A stretch of 64,000 bases of DNA from Pseudo-nitzschia pungens (lineage: Eukaryota; Bacillariophyta; Bacillariophyceae; Bacillariales; Bacillariaceae): the NCBI GenBank assembly GCA_037355855.1, contig CM074758.1, positions 4,747,001 to 4,811,000 on the forward strand, given 5' to 3'. The notes beneath the pieces are model-generated. The model was not told the origin of the DNA, searched no databases, and saw nothing but the letters and a program-made list of their open reading frames with translations. A program made the translations under genes and the position numbers. Shown here piece after piece: positions 38,540-49,560 of this stretch. Every line of letters starts with the position of its first letter. Positions within the stretch are counted from its first letter, which is position 1.

Positions 38540-41500
38540 TCATGGGGAATGATAAGGCTTGATACGTCTGAGATTGATTCGTTCAATTATATGCTCATTG
38601 CGAAGGAAAGATACAGTACCATTGGTGTGGACTTGAGTGATGGTAAATGGGCCAATTGCTCTGGAACCAAGCGCATCAGTCTTGTAGTTGAAGATCATGA
38701 TCTGATCACCAATGTTGTAGTCATGGTGTTTACGACGCTTGTTTTCTCTGAGCGCATTCTGATCAATAACAGATTGGCGTTTGGATCTGAGGAGTTTGAT
38801 ATCAGTGATGATAGGGATTGGAAGGAACATATCACGATGGAAGGCAATAGCTCCAGGTGAAACACCAAATGTTTTATGCACAGTGCATCTGACAGCAAAT
38901 TGAGCAGAGGCAAAAACATTGTCAATGAGGTCAATAGCTTGTTGCAAATCCTGAGGAGGATTAGCATGAAGTTCAGTGCGCATGGCGGATTTCATAGTAT
39001 CATGCACACGTTCCAAAACAGCATTCGCTTGAGGGTTTTTGACTGTGGTTGGAACAGGCTTGATATCAAGGTTAATAAGGTGAGATTGAAAATCAACATT
39101 GAGGTATTCAGAACCTTGATCAAAAATGCATCTGCTGGGTTTTGGATAGCGAGAAAGCCATGCATCATTTAATGCATAGATGGACATTTTACCTGAGGGG
39201 TTCATCTGTGGAGCACGTTTGATTTCAAGAAGGTTAGTGCACATATCCATAATGGTGAAACCATTAAATTCAACATTACCAATATTTGGGATATTGACAT
39301 TCCAAGGGCCAATGGTGTCAATTGCAATAGTTTCCCAAGGGATGGAGAGTTCTTCACGAGTTGCAAGATGCCCATAAGAGATGTGGGTATTTTTGTGGCG
39401 TTGACAAGCATCACAAGTCTTGCAATATTCAGCAACAGCATCCTTGAGGCCTGGAGAATAAATGTGGATGGATATAGTTCGTGTCAAACGTTCAGCGCCT
39501 GCATGACCAAGTACATGATGATACCAGTTGATGGTGTCTTGGACAAGCGCATTTGGAAGGACAATTTTGGTTTGGTTGTTTTTAGAATAAACCTTGAGTT
39601 CAGTACCAGCAAAATCTTTGGTAGAATAATGCTTGGTGTTCTGGATGGTGGAATCTGCTGCTTGAGCCTTGGCGAGAGCATCAAAACGCAGAGGATATGC
39701 AGGAAGATCTGCAGGGTAATTGATAAAAAGATCAGCAATGGAAAGATCGGAAGTGTCAACCTTGGAGATTGGCTGAGTGTTTGGATCTTTGGAATCTTTG
39801 GAATCTTTGGAAGGAGAAACAGAAGGCAAACCCTGCTCCTCCTCCAAGGGAAGGCGCGAGAGAGCATCAGCTAGGATGTTGTCTTTGCCTTGGATGAACT
39901 TGAAAACAGGACTGAAGTCTTCAAGGAGCATGCGCCAGGTCATAATTCTGTTGGATTGGAGATTTTGACGAGTGAGGTTTTCATGGTCAGTGTAAACAAT
40001 AATAATTGCACCCCAAAGAATAGTCCGGTATTCTTTGAAGACTTCCACAATGCAAAGCATTTCTTTGTCAATGGTTGGATATTTGAGCTGAGTGGAAGTG
40101 AGTTTTCTGGAAAAGCATGCAACAATTTTACCATTTTGAATAATCACAGCACCAAGTTGATAATCGGAGGCATCAGTGTAGATATCATAAGGGAGATTAG
40201 GATCAGGATATGTGAGCAGAATTTCCTCAGCAATCATGGTTTTGGCAGCTTTGAAGGCAGCAAGCAATTCAGGAGTTGGCTTGACCGGTCCACGTGCCTT
40301 GCCAGACAGGGCAGTGAGAGGAGCCAAAATCTCAGCGCGCTTGCGCCAATGAGCCCGATAAAAATTAATCATGCCAATGAAGGAGCGCAGATCAGTGGTG
40401 CTTTGTGGGAAGGCAAGTTTCAAAATGGGAGCAATCTTGTTGGGATTTGGAAGAATGCCAGTGGTGGTGATGATATGTCCAAGCCAAGGAGCGCGTTGTT
40501 GGAACCAGTGGCATTTGGCAGGCTTAACAGAGAAGTTGTTGGCTTGCAGGATGGACAAAACAATGGAGACAGTTTTGCAGTGAGATTGAAAGTCATTGGA
40601 GAAGATACCAATGTCATCAATATAGACTTCAACACTGTTGAGGTTGATAAAAAGGGATTCCATACAGCCTTGCGCCCAGCTTGGAGAGTTGAGGAAGCCC
40701 ATTGGAAGTCTGAGCAATCTGAATTTGCCAAAAGGGGTGACAAGCACACAGAGCCAAGTGGAAGGCTCATCCAATTTGAAGGTATGGAATTGCATGCTGA
40801 CATCAATAAGAGTGACATATTTGAACCCACGGCGTCGATGGAAAATATCTTGGATCTTGGGCAATGGATAGTGGAGCTTTTTAGTGACTTTGTTAAGCTC
40901 ACGAAAATCAGAAATGATTCTGCAGGATCCATCTGGCTTTGGGACAACAAACGTTGGCATACCCCATTCAGTTGCATAACATCTTTCAAGAATTCCAAGT
41001 TTCACTTGGCGAAGGAGTTCAGTTTTAACAGCATCTTGTTGGTGGATCGGAATACTGTAGGGTTGTTTGATATGATATGGTTTTGCACCCGGTTGGAGTT
41101 CAATGTGGAATTCCTTGTGGGGGAAAATTCCAAGTTCTCTGTGAGAGAGACCTTCAAACAGAGGATGGTGTTTGGAGAGAATCTGAAGCAACTGGGATTG
41201 TTGGTCAGTGGAAAGATGGGTTTGGTTGGAAACCAGTTCTTGCAAATCAGTTTTCTCATATTTGGTTGCACTATCAACGTAGGATTGAGAGGTTTGCGCG
41301 ATGTAGGCTTCAGCAATGGAGTAGGGTTCGTTGCTGATAATCTTCTGAACCAAGGGTTGATTGGTGAAATAGGATCTTGGATGGAAGGGCATATCCTTAT
41401 CAAACCAAGAAACAAGGGAGGCTTCAAAATCCATTTTGATGGCAAGGTTCTTCATAGTGGCACGTCCGATGATCAAATCGTAGTACATGTTGTCAACCAC

Positions 41501-43084
41501 AAAACAAGTCAAATGTTTGACGCGCCTGGAATAAGAGAGTTCTGGAAACATAATGTCAGTAAGATAAACATATTCAGCGCATTTAAACTTGCCATTGGGA
41601 GTATCCAATCCAATTGGAGATTCAAGAACATGGATGGGAATGTTTGAGGGGATCTGCTTTTTGGAGATTAATTCAAACGTGGAGCCACTATCAAAGAGGG
41701 TCTTGAAATAAAATTTGCCGGAGATATCGTTGATGGATTTGCATGTAGTCAATGTAGTGGGAGCCAAATCAGTGCAAGGTTTGGAAATCAAAGGTTCAAA
41801 TGGTTCAGGATTTAGATCTGGTGGAGCTGGAGATAGAACAATGGAAGGATCATCTGGATCAGCAGGGGCTGTGAACACTTCAGCAAGAGGTGTATCATCA
41901 GCAGTGGATGGTTGAATTGGAAAGCGTTGGAGGTCCTGATGATAATAGGCGTCATCAATTTCAGCGTTGACATGAAAGAGGTCAACCCAAATGTCTTCAG
42001 GGGGAGAAATAAAGGTGCAAACATGACCATCACCAGAAGGTGGATTGCTGGGAGCAGTTGTTACTGAAGAAGGGCGAGAGCCGTTTGCAGAGCTTGTTGC
42101 TGCGTTTGCATCAGCTGAAGACCGATTGTTGTTGTTGTTGTTAGAAGGACCACGACGCTTGCCATTAGGATTGTCAATGTTTTTGAAACATTGACCCCAA
42201 GTATGGTTGCTACCAGGATGAATAGGACATGGGTCTGTATCCTTGATTCTGTTGTTGGAATTAGAGTTGGAACTGGCGGAAGAATTCTGTGAGGAATTGT
42301 TGTTGTTGTTCGAACGCCGACCGTTGTTGTTGCCAGAACGACGGTTGTTGTTGTTCCGATTTTTACCAGTTTGTCTGTTAGAGGACTTGTTGGAATTGTT
42401 GTTGTTGCTGTTGTTGTTGTTCCTACGATTGGCCTTGGTACAATAACGTTCCATTCTGGTGATAATATCAGCAAGAGTATCATCATAGGGTGAATGATGA
42501 TCTTCGTAGGTGTCTTTCCAATCGGAAGGCATGGAATCATAGATCAGGCTTTTAAAATCATCCTCAGGAATGATGGCATCTGCAGCAGTGGTTGGAGCAC
42601 CAGGTAACAAGGGAAGCACCACATTGTTATGGTAAGTGACCAAGGAAACAAAGCTGGAAACAGTCATGGAAGTGGTCTTTTTGATCTGAGAAAGGAATCG
42701 TTTGTGGTTTCGATAGACGTCATCGTTGTTAGAGAACTTGAACCGAATGAAGGCACGAACGTCGTCGTCAAAATGAGGCACCGTTTCAGTATGTCCAATG
42801 ATGTTGGTTCTCCACCAAGTCTTATCAGAATAGTTTCGTAGAATGTCTGGGAACTTGGCATAGAGTTTTGGGCCTGTTGTCCAACCCATGGCATGACGCG
42901 CTTCAGTGAATTCATAAATAGAATGAAGCAATTGTAAGAGAGTGGACGTTGTAGTGATAAAGGATACCTTTATCTTAGTTGTTTCAGTCTCAGTTTCAGT
43001 GGTTATAACACGTTTGTACTCAGCCTTTTCAAGTTCTTCTGGTTCGAAGTCGAACTTAAATGGAAGAGGTGTAATAGAAGACAT
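38540..43084 (-). CDS. Gypsy-2 gag-pol polyprotein
   Basis: 1514 residues from ATG 43084 (MSSITPLPFKFDFEPEELEK) to TGA. An extension to 43204 would need a non-ATG start. Gag ends in an Asn-rich region with knuckle CPIHPGSNHTWGQCFKN. Protease: FKTLFDSGSTFELIS. RT: ISDFRELNKVTKKLHYPLP, LPMGFLNSPSWAQG and the catalytic VEVYIDDIGIF. RNase H: DIYTDASDYQLGAVI, FSRKLTSTQLKYPTIDKEM. Integrase: HHCC in HHVLGHAGAERL...CKTCDACQRH, then AIDTIGPW, FDQGSEYLN and AVLERVHD. It ends with a GPF module (RAIGPFTITQVHTNG). Gag and pol are fused without a stop, unlike Gypsy-1, so the gag:pol ratio must be set another way. Confidence 0.96.
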   Translation of the reverse strand: MSSITPLPFKFDFEPEELEKAEYKRVITTETETETTKIKVSFITTTSTLLQLLHSIYEFTEARHAMGWTTGPKLYAKFPDILRNYSDKTWWRTNIIGHTETVPHFDDDVRAFIRFKFSNNDDVYRNHKRFLSQIKKTTSMTVSSFVSLVTYHNNVVLPLLPGAPTTAADAIIPEDDFKSLIYDSMPSDWKDTYEDHHSPYDDTLADIITRMERYCTKANRRNNNNSNNNNSNKSSNRQTGKNRNNNNRRSGNNNGRRSNNNNNSSQNSSASSNSNSNNRIKDTDPCPIHPGSNHTWGQCFKNIDNPNGKRRGPSNNNNNNRSSADANAATSSANGSRPSSVTTAPSNPPSGDGHVCTFISPPEDIWVDLFHVNAEIDDAYYHQDLQRFPIQPSTADDTPLAEVFTAPADPDDPSIVLSPAPPDLNPEPFEPLISKPCTDLAPTTLTTCKSINDISGKFYFKTLFDSGSTFELISKKQIPSNIPIHVLESPIGLDTPNGKFKCAEYVYLTDIMFPELSYSRRVKHLTCFVVDNMYYDLIIGRATMKNLAIKMDFEASLVSWFDKDMPFHPRSYFTNQPLVQKIISNEPYSIAEAYIAQTSQSYVDSATKYEKTDLQELVSNQTHLSTDQQSQLLQILSKHHPLFEGLSHRELGIFPHKEFHIELQPGAKPYHIKQPYSIPIHQQDAVKTELLRQVKLGILERCYATEWGMPTFVVPKPDGSCRIISDFRELNKVTKKLHYPLPKIQDIFHRRRGFKYVTLIDVSMQFHTFKLDEPSTWLCVLVTPFGKFRLLRLPMGFLNSPSWAQGCMESLFINLNSVEVYIDDIGIFSNDFQSHCKTVSIVLSILQANNFSVKPAKCHWFQQRAPWLGHIITTTGILPNPNKIAPILKLAFPQSTTDLRSFIGMINFYRAHWRKRAEILAPLTALSGKARGPVKPTPELLAAFKAAKTMIAEEILLTYPDPNLPYDIYTDASDYQLGAVIIQNGKIVACFSRKLTSTQLKYPTIDKEMLCIVEVFKEYRTILWGAIIIVYTDHENLTRQNLQSNRIMTWRMLLEDFSPVFKFIQGKDNILADALSRLPLEEEQGLPSVSPSKDSKDSKDPNTQPISKVDTSDLSIADLFINYPADLPAYPLRFDALAKAQAADSTIQNTKHYSTKDFAGTELKVYSKNNQTKIVLPNALVQDTINWYHHVLGHAGAERLTRTISIHIYSPGLKDAVAEYCKTCDACQRHKNTHISYGHLATREELSIPWETIAIDTIGPWNVNIPNIGNVEFNGFTIMDMCTNLLEIKRAPQMNPSGKMSIYALNDAWLSRYPKPSRCIFDQGSEYLNVDFQSHLINLDIKPVPTTVKNPQANAVLERVHDTMKSAMRTELHANPPQDLQQAIDLIDNVFASAQFAVRCTVHKTFGVSPGAIAFHRDMFLPIPIITDIKLLRSKRQSVIDQNALRENKRRKHHDYNIGDQIMIFNYKTDALGSRAIGPFTITQVHTNGTVSFLRNEHIIERINLRRIKPYHSP

Positions 43085-43510
43085 GGTTGTTGCTGGGTAC
43101 TGCTGGGTATGTGTAGGTATATATGTGTTGGTATATATATATATAAGTGAGAAGGTATTGGTGGATACCTTAGACAACTTGTAGTTAAGGGAAGTAGTTG
43201 TCAAGTGTTGTCGGAGAACCTTAAGCTTGTTTGCTTAAGTATAAAAAAATAAACTTAAAAATAAATGACCAAAGGTATGAATGACCGAAGGTATGAATGA
43301 CCGAAGGTATGAATGGCTGAAGGTATGGATGATCGAAGGTTGGTATGATGTTGGTAACCTTAACCTTGGAAGGTATGATATGGTACGTGTTGAGGTACCG
43401 TAAGGTTAAATGGTATGAGTAGGTTAATTATCCGGATGAAGATAGGTTAAGAATTATAATCAATTCAAAGAATTGACAATGGTGGTCGTCGTAATCGACT
43501 GTAATTACAG

Positions 43511-43862
43511 TGTCGTATCTCTGGAAACCAGAAGAAAACGACCGAAGATAGAAGATAGAAATAGATGTGTTGATAATTTCTGAATTAAAGAATTATGAAT
43601 GAAATTAGATAAAAGATAAAATAGAATGTTTCTCGCACAACGTCGTGTTGTTTTATCTTTGATTGAAACAAACAGACATAGAGAAGCTCGTAATGGTCTT
43701 GAAGAACATAAAGAACAGTTCTTCAAAGAACCTAAAAGGTCATAGAGAACCTGAGTCGGGGACATCAGTCATAGAGAACCTTGAAGTTGATAGAAACAGT
43801 GTTTGTTTCTTAATTCATAAATAGATTGTTTCTTGTGTGTCGTAGTCTTGAGACATACGACA
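43511..43862 (-). repeat. Gypsy-2 5' LTR
   Basis: 352 bp; followed by TSD GGAGC at 43863-43867. It carries the element's promoter, pointing away from the AMMECR1-family gene. Confidence 0.95.
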
Positions 43863-43935
43863 GGAGCCATGTATCTGACACACGAAAAGTTTTTGGTAAA
43901 TAATACTTCGTAATCGTTATGTCCCATTAACTGTT

Positions 43936-44844
43936 ATGGGTCCACCCCAACATCCCACAAACAAACAAACAAACCAAACAAACCAAACAAACCAAACAAA
44001 CCAAACAAACCAAACAAACCAAACAAACCAAACAAACCAAACAAAACCACAACATCAAAATCAAAATCAAAATCAAAATCAAAATCACGATATCAACCGT
44101 CAACCGTCACACCATCAACCACACCATCAACAACATCAAACCGGGATCATGAGCGCAACCACACCCGTAGTTGGTGCCTCTCGCGCCATGTGCTACCACG
44201 CCTTTGATGTTTTGATTCACACCCTGCAGCAGCAAAGCATCACCGGTAATCTTACTGATACTACTAGCAGCGACGGTCACGATCCCATTTTCAACGTCGA
44301 CTCTGATCGAGTCCGACAATCCCGCGCCGAGTTTGTCGACGAGCTCCCGGATCCGCTCGCCAAGAGCCCACTCTTTGTGACGTGGGAAACGAGCAATTTT
44401 GATGGTGCTGGTACGGATGCTTGTACGGATACGGATACGGATACTGGTATTCACAATGATACCGCTACTCGTATAGATACCGATACAGATACCGATACAG
44501 ATGCCGATACCGATGCCGATACCGATGCTCGGAATGGCGACCGCTGGAAACAGCGCGGCTGCATCGGCTGCCTCGGCTCGCAGCCACTGGCCACCGGGGT
44601 GGGAGAGTACACGCTGATCAGCTCGCTCAGGGACCATCGCTACCCGCCCATTTCTCTCGCGGAGGTTCCCTTTTTGCGGGTCCGGGTCAGCATCCTGGTG
44701 CGCTTCGAGGAGGCGGACCACTGGAAGGATTGGACGATCGGAATTCACGGAATCTACGTCACTCTGAAGATCGACGATGACAATAACAATGGCAATAACA
44801 ATAACGATGACGATGACGATGACGATGAATATTATGGGCAGGAA

Positions 44845-44889
<45 letters not shown>

Positions 44890-44983
44890 CACAGAGAATC
44901 CAAGTCGATATGGTGCAGATCCAAATGGAGAAAATCCAAATCCAACAACAAATCCAACAACAAATCAAAATCAAAATCCAATT

Positions 44984-45016
<33 letters not shown>

Positions 45017-45255
45017 GATCCTTCTCGGCCACCTTTTTGCCGGACGTGGTCGAGAGGGAGTCGAAACACCACAGCAATGCGGACGAAGCCAAGCTGGACC
45101 TCCTCACCAAGGCTATTCGCAAAGCGGGCTACCAGGGACCGATCCGCTCCGGACTCCTGGAAAGGAGCGTGAGCGTTGTCCGCTACCAGTCCACCACGGA
45201 GGAGGTAAGCTACAGAGACTACGTCGCATCGACCAGCACAAGCAAACAACGATAA
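43936..45255 (+). CDS. AMMECR1: AMMECR1-family protein
   Basis: A host gene. AMMECR1 is a conserved eukaryotic/archaeal protein with a RAGNYA-type fold; its biochemical role is not settled. Visible motifs: AMCYHAFDVLIHTL, SPLFVTWETS, the signature RGCIGCLGSQPL, GVGEYTLISSLRDHRYPPIS, EVPFLRVRVSILVRFEEA, WTIGIHGIYVTL, SATFLPDVVER, KAGYQGPI and VSYRDYVAST. A 100-residue Asp/Asn/Ser-rich insert interrupts the domain between HGIYVTLKI and RSFSATFLP, and a (TD)n run precedes RGCIGC. The ATG at 43936 gives an (NQT)n and Gln/His-rich leader encoded by an AAAC repeat. The in-frame ATG at 44149 (MSATTPVVGASRAM) is a likely true start (368 residues). Stop TAA. No intron needed. Confidence 0.9.
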
Positions 45256-45850
45256 CAGCGACGATAACAACGGCAACAGCAACAGCAACAACAGCAACAG
45301 CAACAACTCTATTTTAATTATGATAGAGCAGTCAAACTGCTCGGCGCTTTGCGGTGACGAACGATGCCAGGCCATGCGACTTGATTGGACTTTACTGGCT
45401 GGCCGAAGCAATATTCCACTCCACTCCGTTTCATAATTCCATTCCATTTCTTTTCTTTCGGTTCGACATATGTGGTGCATTGGCGTCGTTTCTTCTGTTC
45501 TGTTCTTTTCGAATCGCAATACGCAATACGCAATATACAATACGCAATACAATGCGGCGACCGACCAGCCACAAACCAATGGTTCGTGCTCGTTTTCGTT
45601 CGTCCGCAGTTCGATCGATCGAATGCAAAGTGGTACGACGTACCGGAATGTAATGTACGTACCACGACGAACTGGAGTATCACACTCTAGGAAAAAGTAG
45701 TACAAAACACTCTACTAGTAATAATACTAATTCAAATTCAAATCAATCAGCTGCGTCATCGACAGGTTTGATCCATAGTAGTACTAGTGGCTCTGCTGGA
45801 TCCTCCAAATTTGCTGCCTGCCATGTTAAGATGATCATTCCCTCTCCTCC
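45256..45850. other. Intergenic, downstream of the AMMECR1-family gene
   Basis: An AACAGC-type microsatellite at 45256-45310 is probably in the 3' UTR. ACGCAATACGCAATATACAA repeats lie at about 45515-45550. No protein recognised. Confidence 0.5.
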
Positions 45851-45889
45851 TTGTTGAGCGCTCAAAATACATCCCCAGGTAATCTTCTT

Positions 45890-46990
45890 TCTTCTGGAGT
45901 AGTAGTAGTAGTACTACTAGCACTAGTACTACTACTAGTAGCACTACTTGTAGTAGTAGTAGTAGTAGTAGTACATCTATCGACCCCTTTCCCTCCGATC
46001 AAACTCTCTTGCAGGAGGCTTCCTATCTCCAATACTACTAGTACTAGTAGTACTACTACTACTCGCCATCCCACAACAACAAGAAGGCTTGCAGCGTCGT
46101 CCGCGGATGGTGGGGATCATGCAGAGGAGTTCTTCTTGTTCTTGCAGGCCGCCGTGAAGTAGCGATTTCCCGGGGGACCGGGTCGGCTGGAGGAACGAGT
46201 GATTGCATTCCTCCTTCGACGCGCTGGTGGGACAGCAGCACCGGCAAGCACCAAGAAGAAGACCCGGAACAATGAACGCCGTTGGTGTTCGAACCAGCAC
46301 CAGCATCCGCTTCGGTTCATCAACCTCTGTAGTAGTACTAGTACTACTACTACTACTAGTAGTAGCACTAAGTAAATGGTTCAGGATCTCGGATGGATTT
46401 GTTTGTTGTTTGAACCGGCGACAACTGTGCATATATAGTAGTAGTAGTACTACTACTAGAAGTAGTAGTAGTAGCTAGTACTAGTACTACTAGCATTCCT
46501 CCACTGTAATCCCCCCACCAGCAGAGAAGCGCCAAGCGCTATCTCTGCCCCATCTGCAGGGATCTCATCTAAACTGACAGCATGAACGCTGTTGTTGTTG
46601 GTGGCGATCACTTCTTCCACCCTTTCTTGGATTGGGCTCTCCTCCTCTGCGGTGCTACTACTAGTACTACTACTACTAGTAGTACTAAGTGTCCATCTAC
46701 CAACTCCTGCCTCATAAGCAAGAATAATCTTTCCTCTAAGGACCAGCACCAGCAGGGGAACCATCGCTAGTACTAGTAGTACTACAACGACGTCGTGCGC
46801 ATCAAAACAACAACGAGCCCCCCACAACAGGACGGGCTTTGAAGAAATGCGGACTGTGGCGACGCCATTACCTAGTACGACTACTAAAGCTGATTGAATA
46901 CTAGGTGCTAGTAGTACTAGTAGTAGTAGAAGTAGTACTACTATGGAGGCAATATATTGATACTACTAGAGTAGTAGTACTAGTATTGCT
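45890..46990. repeat. Dispersed ACT/AGT trinucleotide palindrome tracts
   Basis: At least six tracts of mixed AGT and ACT triplets (about 45898-45975, 46035-46060, 46330-46375, 46436-46495, 46655-46690, 46765-46785, 46910-46985). ACTAGT junctions make each tract able to fold on itself. The DNA between tracts is of ordinary composition with several short open frames, none recognised. A minus-strand frame at 46827-46456 begins with a hydrophobic, signal-like stretch and might be an exon; not called. Confidence 0.65.
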
Positions 46991-47519
46991 TCTTGTCAAC
47001 AATAACAAGAAGGGTAGGAAAAATAGTGATACGAAGTACATCCGAACCAACGACGACTGCCCTTTCGAAACCAGACGCAATGGTGGTGTTGTAGCCCGAG
47101 GCGGTCTTGTTTGGTTGGGCGTATACTGTACCGGTACGATCTCGTACCTTCCGCATCGGTTTGGTTGCGGATCGACGGTTTGGTACCATCGGTTTGGGGG
47201 TCCGGTAGCAGCGGCAGCAGCAGCAGCAGCAGCAGTGGCAGCGTCTTTCGTTTTCTTTTCGTTCTCTCGCGCGATACGCAAGGTTTGTTTCCGGTTTCGT
47301 TTGTTCCGCCGAGGTTCTCGCGGAAACAATCGTCTCGACAAACCTGCTGTAGCCGCATCAAATGGACATGGTTCTCTTGAGATGGGGCCTCCAGCGCCAA
47401 GAAATACCACTTCGGCTGCAACAATCAGTCCAATCCCAGTATCGACAGCGGTTCTGGCAACTCCACCAGCAGCAACGCTCCCTACCCTTGGGTATATGAA
47501 CTGACGAGTGTATTGTCAC
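46991..47519. other. Intergenic, no gene recognised
   Basis: Open frames exist on both strands (about 200 and 170 codons), driven in part by a CAG/GCA microsatellite at 47210-47240. Neither has a recognisable domain or convincing composition. Confidence 0.4.
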
Positions 47520-48750
47520 GTCGCCACCATTGTCGATTGTCGAGTCTCCACCATTGTCGATTATTGTCACGTCTCTACCATTGTCGATTGTCGATTGTCG
47601 CGTCTCGACCATTGTCGATTGTCGCGTCTCCGGCTCCACCATGCTTGATTTAGATTTGGTTGTATTTCTTAGTGGTAGTTTAGATTTGCTTTTGCAGAGT
47701 TGCAAAAATAGAAATAATGAATTAGTGTTGCTCCAGTTTGTTCCACTAGTTTGCTCCAGTTAATTTGCAATATGTTTTCGATAGCGCCGGCAGTGTCACT
47801 CCCACGTCACTCCCACATCTAAGTATCGAACACTTGTGGGAATCGATTATATTCATCTCCATTGGTGGATATCGAACATAGGTACAATAGAAAACCTTGG
47901 ACGTCCAGATGGTGGGATTGAAGTCGACCGGCGCCGCAAAGTATAGAAGAACTCCTGGGATTGAAGTCGACCGACGCGTCAACTCCTGGATTGAAGTCGA
48001 CCGACGCGTCCAAGTATAGGAGAACTGCTGGGATTCAGAGGTGTTGGACCTCTCTTTAGCTATTGTAGATCTACGAGTCCAGATATCGAACATAACGGTA
48101 CATGAAAGTCCGGAACCGAAAACACGATCGATCGATCGATCCACTCCAGCAAACAGCAGCAAACAGCAGCAAACAACAGCAAACAATAGCAGGCAGCAGC
48201 AGCTCATAATTTTGCTGATGGTAACATCAAAAAACCACAGCAAGCAAGCAATCGACAATCTACAGCAATCGACAATCTACAATGACGCGACAAAATACAG
48301 CAGTCGACAATATGCAACTAATCATAGATAATTACTAATAATACAATTTATTTCTTCTCTGCTCCGGTGTCTTTTGCTGGAATCTGATCGACAATCGACA
48401 ATGGTGGAGACGCGACAACAATCGACAATGGTGCTGGAGACACAACAACATAAAGAGAGGGGGGGCCTTCATTTTCTGTTCAAATTCGACCATCAATTGT
48501 TGCGTCCAGTCCATCCATACTGCTGGTGGATGATTGTCGTGTACTTGTATTCAACCATGGAGAATCTGATTGTCGTAAGTAACGCCCTCGTAAGTACCAT
48601 CTTTGCTGTATCGGCAGTGTGCAAACGTTGACGAGTGATACTACTAGCAGCACCAGCAGAAGCAAAATCCACTTACAAACTACCACTAAGGAATCTAACC
48701 AAAATCGACAATCGACAATGGTGGAGACGCAACAATTGACAATCGACAAT
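47520..48750. repeat. GTCGATTGTCG repeat cluster with inverted outer copies
   Basis: ACCATTGTCGATTGTCG units at 47523-47640 reappear inverted as CGACAATCGACAATGGTGGAGA at about 48388-48425 and 48705-48750, so the cluster can fold back. Inside: two copies of TTGAAGTCGACCGACGCGTC (about 47960-48010) and CAGCAAACAGCAG repeats at 48148-48200. A non-autonomous fold-back element is possible; no TSD was found. Confidence 0.5.
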
Positions 48751-48755
48751 GGCGC

Positions 48756-48995
48756 TCAGCGCTCTATTACAACGCCGGGGTAGGTACCATCCTCGCTGTA
48801 TCCGCAGTGAGCGAACGTCCCGTCAAATGGACCGATTGCTCCTGCTGCTTGTAGGATTTGCTGCACCGCGGGTCCAACTGGCACACAATCCGGGCTAGTT
48901 GGACGGATCCATGGCCACTTCCGATTTGGGACGGGTCTCGTTCTGGTGCCGTCTGGCGGCCATTCAGACGCCAAAGGTATTGGACAAGTAGGCAA
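48756..48995 (-). CDS. Possible exon or captured gene fragment, unknown
   Basis: A 79-codon frame: MPTCPIPLASEWPPDGTRTR...AVQQILQAAGAIGPFDGTFAHCGYSEDGTYPGVVIER. The tail FAHCGYSEDGTYPG has a diverged minus-strand partner at about 48575-48640 (FAHCRYSKDGTYEG in another frame). This argues for a once-coding, duplicated sequence. No family recognised. It could be an exon of a broken gene carried in the repeat cluster. Confidence 0.3.
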   Translation of the reverse strand: MPTCPIPLASEWPPDGTRTRPVPNRKWPWIRPTSPDCVPVGPAVQQILQAAGAIGPFDGTFAHCGYSEDGTYPGVVIER

Positions 48996-49476
48996 GCAGG
49001 CGAACCAGCAGCAGGCACGTCTCCGCGGTCGGAAAAAGGAGGAGGTATTTTTGCCACGAAGGTCGATTTTCCAGCAAAAAAAGGCTCAGATGCACTCTCG
49101 ATGCAAGGTTTGCTCTGGACAAGGAAATTGGGTTCAACAGGTGTGTTGCAACAGGATTTGGGCAATCACCATGGTCCGGGTCGAAACAAGAAGGTGTTGT
49201 CAAAAGAATGAACAAAATCAGTGTTCTGACAACGGTGTCGAAACAGAGCCAGATAGAGCACGATTGATCCTACAATAAATTACGTAGAAATTTGTACTAC
49301 AGAGTTTTTCTGAGTTTACGTCGATTCCACATTAACTCCTCGAGTTAATCTGATTAAAAAAATGGGGGGGATCAGCTGATAGGAACTTCGTAGTACAGGA
49401 CCTTTAGTCGCGAATACTTACAGATCAAAGGAGCTGCTGGCTTGAAAACAGGGGCTCTAGTAGAGGCCCTAGGGAC
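48996..49476. other. Intergenic, no gene recognised
   Basis: Short frames on both strands only. One plus-strand frame holds CKVCSGQGNWVQQVCC, which looks knuckle-like but is isolated. Confidence 0.4.
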
Positions 49477-49560
49477 TGTGACATGTTGACGTAGGTACCC
49501 TACGAGAGGCTCTAAATGATTATTGAATCCCGCATGTGTTCCAATACACAAGAATATATA
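49477..49560 (+). repeat. Gag-only element 2, 5' LTR, first part
   Basis: 84 bp matching the reverse complement of 25765-25848 with a few changes. Ends in TATATA, the presumed TSD. Confidence 0.85.

Larger units (their letters stand above)
38122..43862 (-). mobile_element. Gypsy-2: intact-looking LTR retrotransposon
   Basis: 5741 bp. LTRs of 352 bp at 38122-38473 and 43511-43862 (TGTCGTATCTCTGG...GACATACGACA) look identical. TSD GGAGC lies at 38117-38121 and 43863-43867. One uninterrupted gag-pol ORF lies on the minus strand. It is likely very young. Its 5' LTR ends about 70 bp from the AMMECR1-family reading frame. The start of another family member is at 63954. Confidence 0.96.

Noticed and set aside
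39890..41647. 585-codon plus-strand frame opposite Gypsy-2 pol
   Set aside because: It is the antisense shadow of a pol with clear RT, RNase H and integrase motifs; it has no motif of its own and starts in mid-integrase.
46901..47504. A 199-codon plus-strand frame and a 169-codon minus-strand frame
   Set aside because: Both start in AGT/ACT tracts, pass through a CAG microsatellite and match nothing; the evidence does not favour either strand.
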